Both the position numbers and the translations under genes were made by a program. The notes below the pieces were generated by a model, which had not been told where the DNA came from, searched no databases, and worked only from the letters and a program-made list of their open reading frames with translations. Of a DNA stretch of 7,927 bases, positions 5,543 through 7,927 are shown piece by piece; the stretch's first letter is position 1, and every line of letters begins with the position of its first letter. Source of the stretch: Mycoplasmataceae bacterium (lineage in GTDB: Bacteria; Bacillota_I; Bacilli_A; Mycoplasmatales; Hepatoplasmataceae); assembly GCA_013214845.1 (NCBI GenBank), contig JABSQC010000026.1, forward strand, positions 1-7,927. The letters are read 5' to 3'.

Positions 5543-7887
5543 TATTTTACAACTATGTTAAATATTTTACCTTTAACATATATTTCTTTAATTATTTTCT
5601 TATCTGATGTGAAATTTATCACATTTTCTTGTTTATAAACAATTTTCTTTAATTCTTTTTCACTTGGTAATTTATCAAAGTCTAACTTAGATCTCACTTT
5701 TCCATTAACTTGAACTATTATTGAAATCTTGTCTCCTTTAATTAGTTTTTCATTATATGATGGTCATAATTCGTAGTCTATTCTTTTTTTATAGTCAAAT
5801 AATTCAAATAATTCAGATGCCATGTGAGGAGCATACAAGCTTAAAACTTGTAAAAATTTCATTAGGTATTTATCATATAAAGTTTCTGATTTATAAGCAG
5901 CGTTTACAAAAATCATCATATCTGAAATTACCATATTTAATTTTAAATTATCTAAGTTTTCTGATGCAGACTTTATGAATTTGTTAAACTCACTATCAAG
6001 TTCTCCACTATTTTTAGAAATTATTTTTTTCTTATCATCAAATAATCTTCAAACTCTATCTAGTCATTTCTTAATAGCTTTTACAGACTCATTTGATCAA
6101 GCTTTTGAATCTTCTAAAGAACCCATAAACATTTCATATGTTCTCAATGTATCTGCTCCGTACTCAGAAATTATTTGATCTGGAGAAACAGTATTCCCTC
6201 TTGATTTCGACATTTTTTCACCATCAGGTCCTAGTATCATTCCTTGATTAAATAATTTATAAAATGGTTCTTTTACAGATGAAACTCCAATATCGTATAA
6301 AAATAACATTCAAAATCTAGCATACATTAAATGTAATACAGCATGCTCTTGTCCTCCTATATATAAATCAACAGGAAGTCATTTGTCAATTCTTTTTTTA
6401 GCTAAATCTGAAGTGATGTCAATATATTCACCATTATTTCTTAGAAGATAACCTATGTAGTATCAACAAGAACCAGCTCACTGAGGCATTGTATTTAGTT
6501 CACGTGTACCTTTTTTACCATTAATATTTACATTAAGTCAATCGCTAGGAGCATTTATAAGTGGCGGTTTACCATTTTTGGGCTTGTAATTATCTATATG
6601 AGGTAACTCTAAAGGTAAGTTCGGATCTAGGAAAACTTCTCCATTTTCTAGATGAATAATAGGAAATGGCTCTCCTCAATATCTTTGTCTTGAAAACAAT
6701 CAGTCCTTTAATTTATAATTTGTCTTTTTATTTATAAATTCATTTTTTAATATTTTACTTATAGATGTTTTGTCTAATTTTAATTTAGATTTTATATTAC
6801 TATTATCAAATATTTTATTATTTTCTTCTACTATTTTAGAGTCTCTATTATCATCAAGAGGAACTCCAAGAAGTGACTCTTCTCCAAAGTTTGGTAAAAC
6901 AAAGGTACCTAGAAATATTGGCATTTTTATATTTAGTGTGGGGTGAATTGCATATGAACCTGTGAAGACAACATCTGTTGATAAATTAGTTTTCTTTCTA
7001 TCTATCATTGTCATAGATTTTGTTAACTCTATTATTTTATTTGCTTCTTTTAAATTATTTTTTGTTACGTAATCTAAAACATCTTTTTTATCAGGTGCAA
7101 GAGTGATAAATCTAATAGATTCAAAATATTCTGGCATTGTAGTAAAAACAGATAAATCTTTTTTAGAAGTTGTTTCAAATTCAATATTGTAACCTTCAGA
7201 TTTACCTATTCAATTTTTTTGTAAGTTTTTTACAGATTCAGGTCAATCTAAATTATCTAATCCATCTATTAACTTATCTGCGTACTTAGTAATTTTTAAA
7301 ACTCATTGTTTCATTGGTTTTTTAATTACAGGAAAACCACCTCTTTCAGAAATCATTTTTCCTTCTGAGTCTGTTAGTACTTCTTCATTAGATAATACAG
7401 TACCTAATTCTTCACATCAATTAACTATTTCCTCTCTGTTTTCAGTTAAACCATGTTCATGAAGTTTAGAAAAAATTCATTGTGTTGTTTTATAGTAGTC
7501 TGGAGATGAAGTGTTTACTTCCAGATTAAAATCATAAGATATACCTAAAGACTTTAATTGTTTTCTAAAATTATCAGTATTTATTTTAGTAATTATTTTT
7601 GGTGATTCACCTGTCTTTAAAGCATGTTGTTCAGCAGGAAGACCAAAAGAGTCTCAACCAATTGGATGAAGAACTTCATAACCTTGCATTCTTTTGTATC
7701 TAGAAATAACATCAGTTGCAGTATATCCTTTTGGATGACCTACATGTAGTCCTGCTCCAGATGGATAAGGAAACATATCTAATGAATAATATTTATTTTT
7801 ATTTGTGTCTAAATTAGTTTTAAAGTAATTATCTTTATATCACTTATCTTGTCACTTTTTTTCAACTTTTTTGTGTTCGTAATTCAT
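5542..7887 (-). CDS. leuS: Leucyl-tRNA synthetase with degenerate editing domain
   Basis: Class I synthetase that charges tRNA-Leu with leucine using ATP. It is complete at 781 aa, slightly short for bacteria (about 800-860). The layout is: catalytic HVGH at 48-51; the [12 protein letters not shown] region near 80; the Gram-positive-type zinc-less segment [16 protein letters not shown]1 editing domain about 222-393; DWLFSRQRYWGEPFP at about 395-409; KMSKS at 558-562; then the anticodon-binding helices ([12 protein letters not shown]) and a C-terminal tRNA-binding domain ending [10 protein letters not shown]. The aminoacylation motifs look intact. In CP1 the threonine-rich motif TTRPDT is TTMPEY (249-254), YGTGA is FGEES, and the GHDxRD motif is LDDNRD (344-349), so hydrolysis of mischarged tRNA is probably impaired. 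The ATG start is the only standard start codon after the in-frame stop at 7924-7926, with the purine-rich AGAGAAAG before it. It is first in the leuS-coaX-like-trmB operon. Confidence -1.
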
Positions 7888-7902
7888 ATCTTTCTCTAAA
7901 TA

Positions 7903-7908
7903 ATTATA
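7903..7908 (-). promoter_or_regulatory. Possible -10 box for the leuS operon
   Basis: A perfect TATAAT on the minus strand ends 15 nt before the leuS ATG. The expected -35 position falls at or beyond the right edge of the window, so the promoter cannot be completed. The leader left would be only about 8-10 nt, too short for a T-box regulatory element. Confidence -1.
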
Positions 7909-7927
7909 TGTTAAAGTAAATAATTAA

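Noticed and set aside
5757..6178. Two plus-strand open frames opposite leuS
   Set aside because: They are antisense to conserved LeuRS sequence (KMSKS-to-anticodon domain) and show no coding features.
1..7927. CRISPR arrays, insertion sequences, phage or toxin-antitoxin genes
   Set aside because: No spaced direct repeats, transposase motifs, terminal inverted repeats with target duplications or integrase-like proteins were seen on either strand.
7888..7927. T-box riboswitch upstream of leuS
   Set aside because: Only 40 bases precede the gene in this window and they show no specifier loop, antiterminator or T-box sequence; a TATAAT 15 nt from the ATG argues for a very short leader.

Overview
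The window comes from a mollicute (Mycoplasma/Spiroplasma-type, wall-less bacterium). It is very AT-rich, and every protein gene reads through only if TGA codes for tryptophan (genetic code 4). In the leuS and coaX-like genes, which I read codon by codon, every Trp is TGA and none is TGG. The family motifs (LeuRS HVGH/KMSKS, TrmB DPWP, ABC LSGGQ) run across those TGA codons without a break. I cannot place the genus from the sequence alone.

Everything is on the minus strand, so the transcriptional order runs from right to left. (1) 7887-4164 is a tight three-gene operon: leuS (complete leucyl-tRNA synthetase), a type III pantothenate kinase-like gene joined to it by a TAATG stop/start overlap, and trmB (tRNA m7G46 methyltransferase) 2 nt further on. 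(2) 4113-3901 holds two tRNA genes, His(GTG) and Leu(CAA), separated by a clear intrinsic terminator. Perfect TATAAT boxes sit in front of both. (3) 3856-1 is a second operon: a membrane protein with a long Asn/Gln-rich tail, an ABC-transporter ATPase with an unusual basic N-terminal extension, and an FtsX/MacB-type permease with a very large extracytoplasmic domain that runs off the left edge. The three genes are 11 nt and 1 nt apart.

The right-hand operon is informational: it charges tRNA-Leu, methylates tRNA and perhaps makes a CoA precursor, and it sits beside tRNA genes. The left-hand operon is an uncharacterised membrane ABC system. The ATPase and permease form a recognisable pair; the Asn/Gln-rich membrane protein is co-transcribed with them and is the most plausible novel component.

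The main oddities are: a LeuRS whose CP1 editing pocket has lost key residues (TTRPDT has become TTMPEY); a CoaX homologue with eroded active-site motifs; a prion-like Asn/Gln-rich tail; an 18-bp in-frame tandem duplication in a permease membrane helix; and a perfect 14-bp palindrome that includes the CCA end of the tRNA-Leu gene. No IS element, CRISPR array or phage gene was seen, and no gene-free stretch exceeds about 60 bases outside the tRNA cluster.
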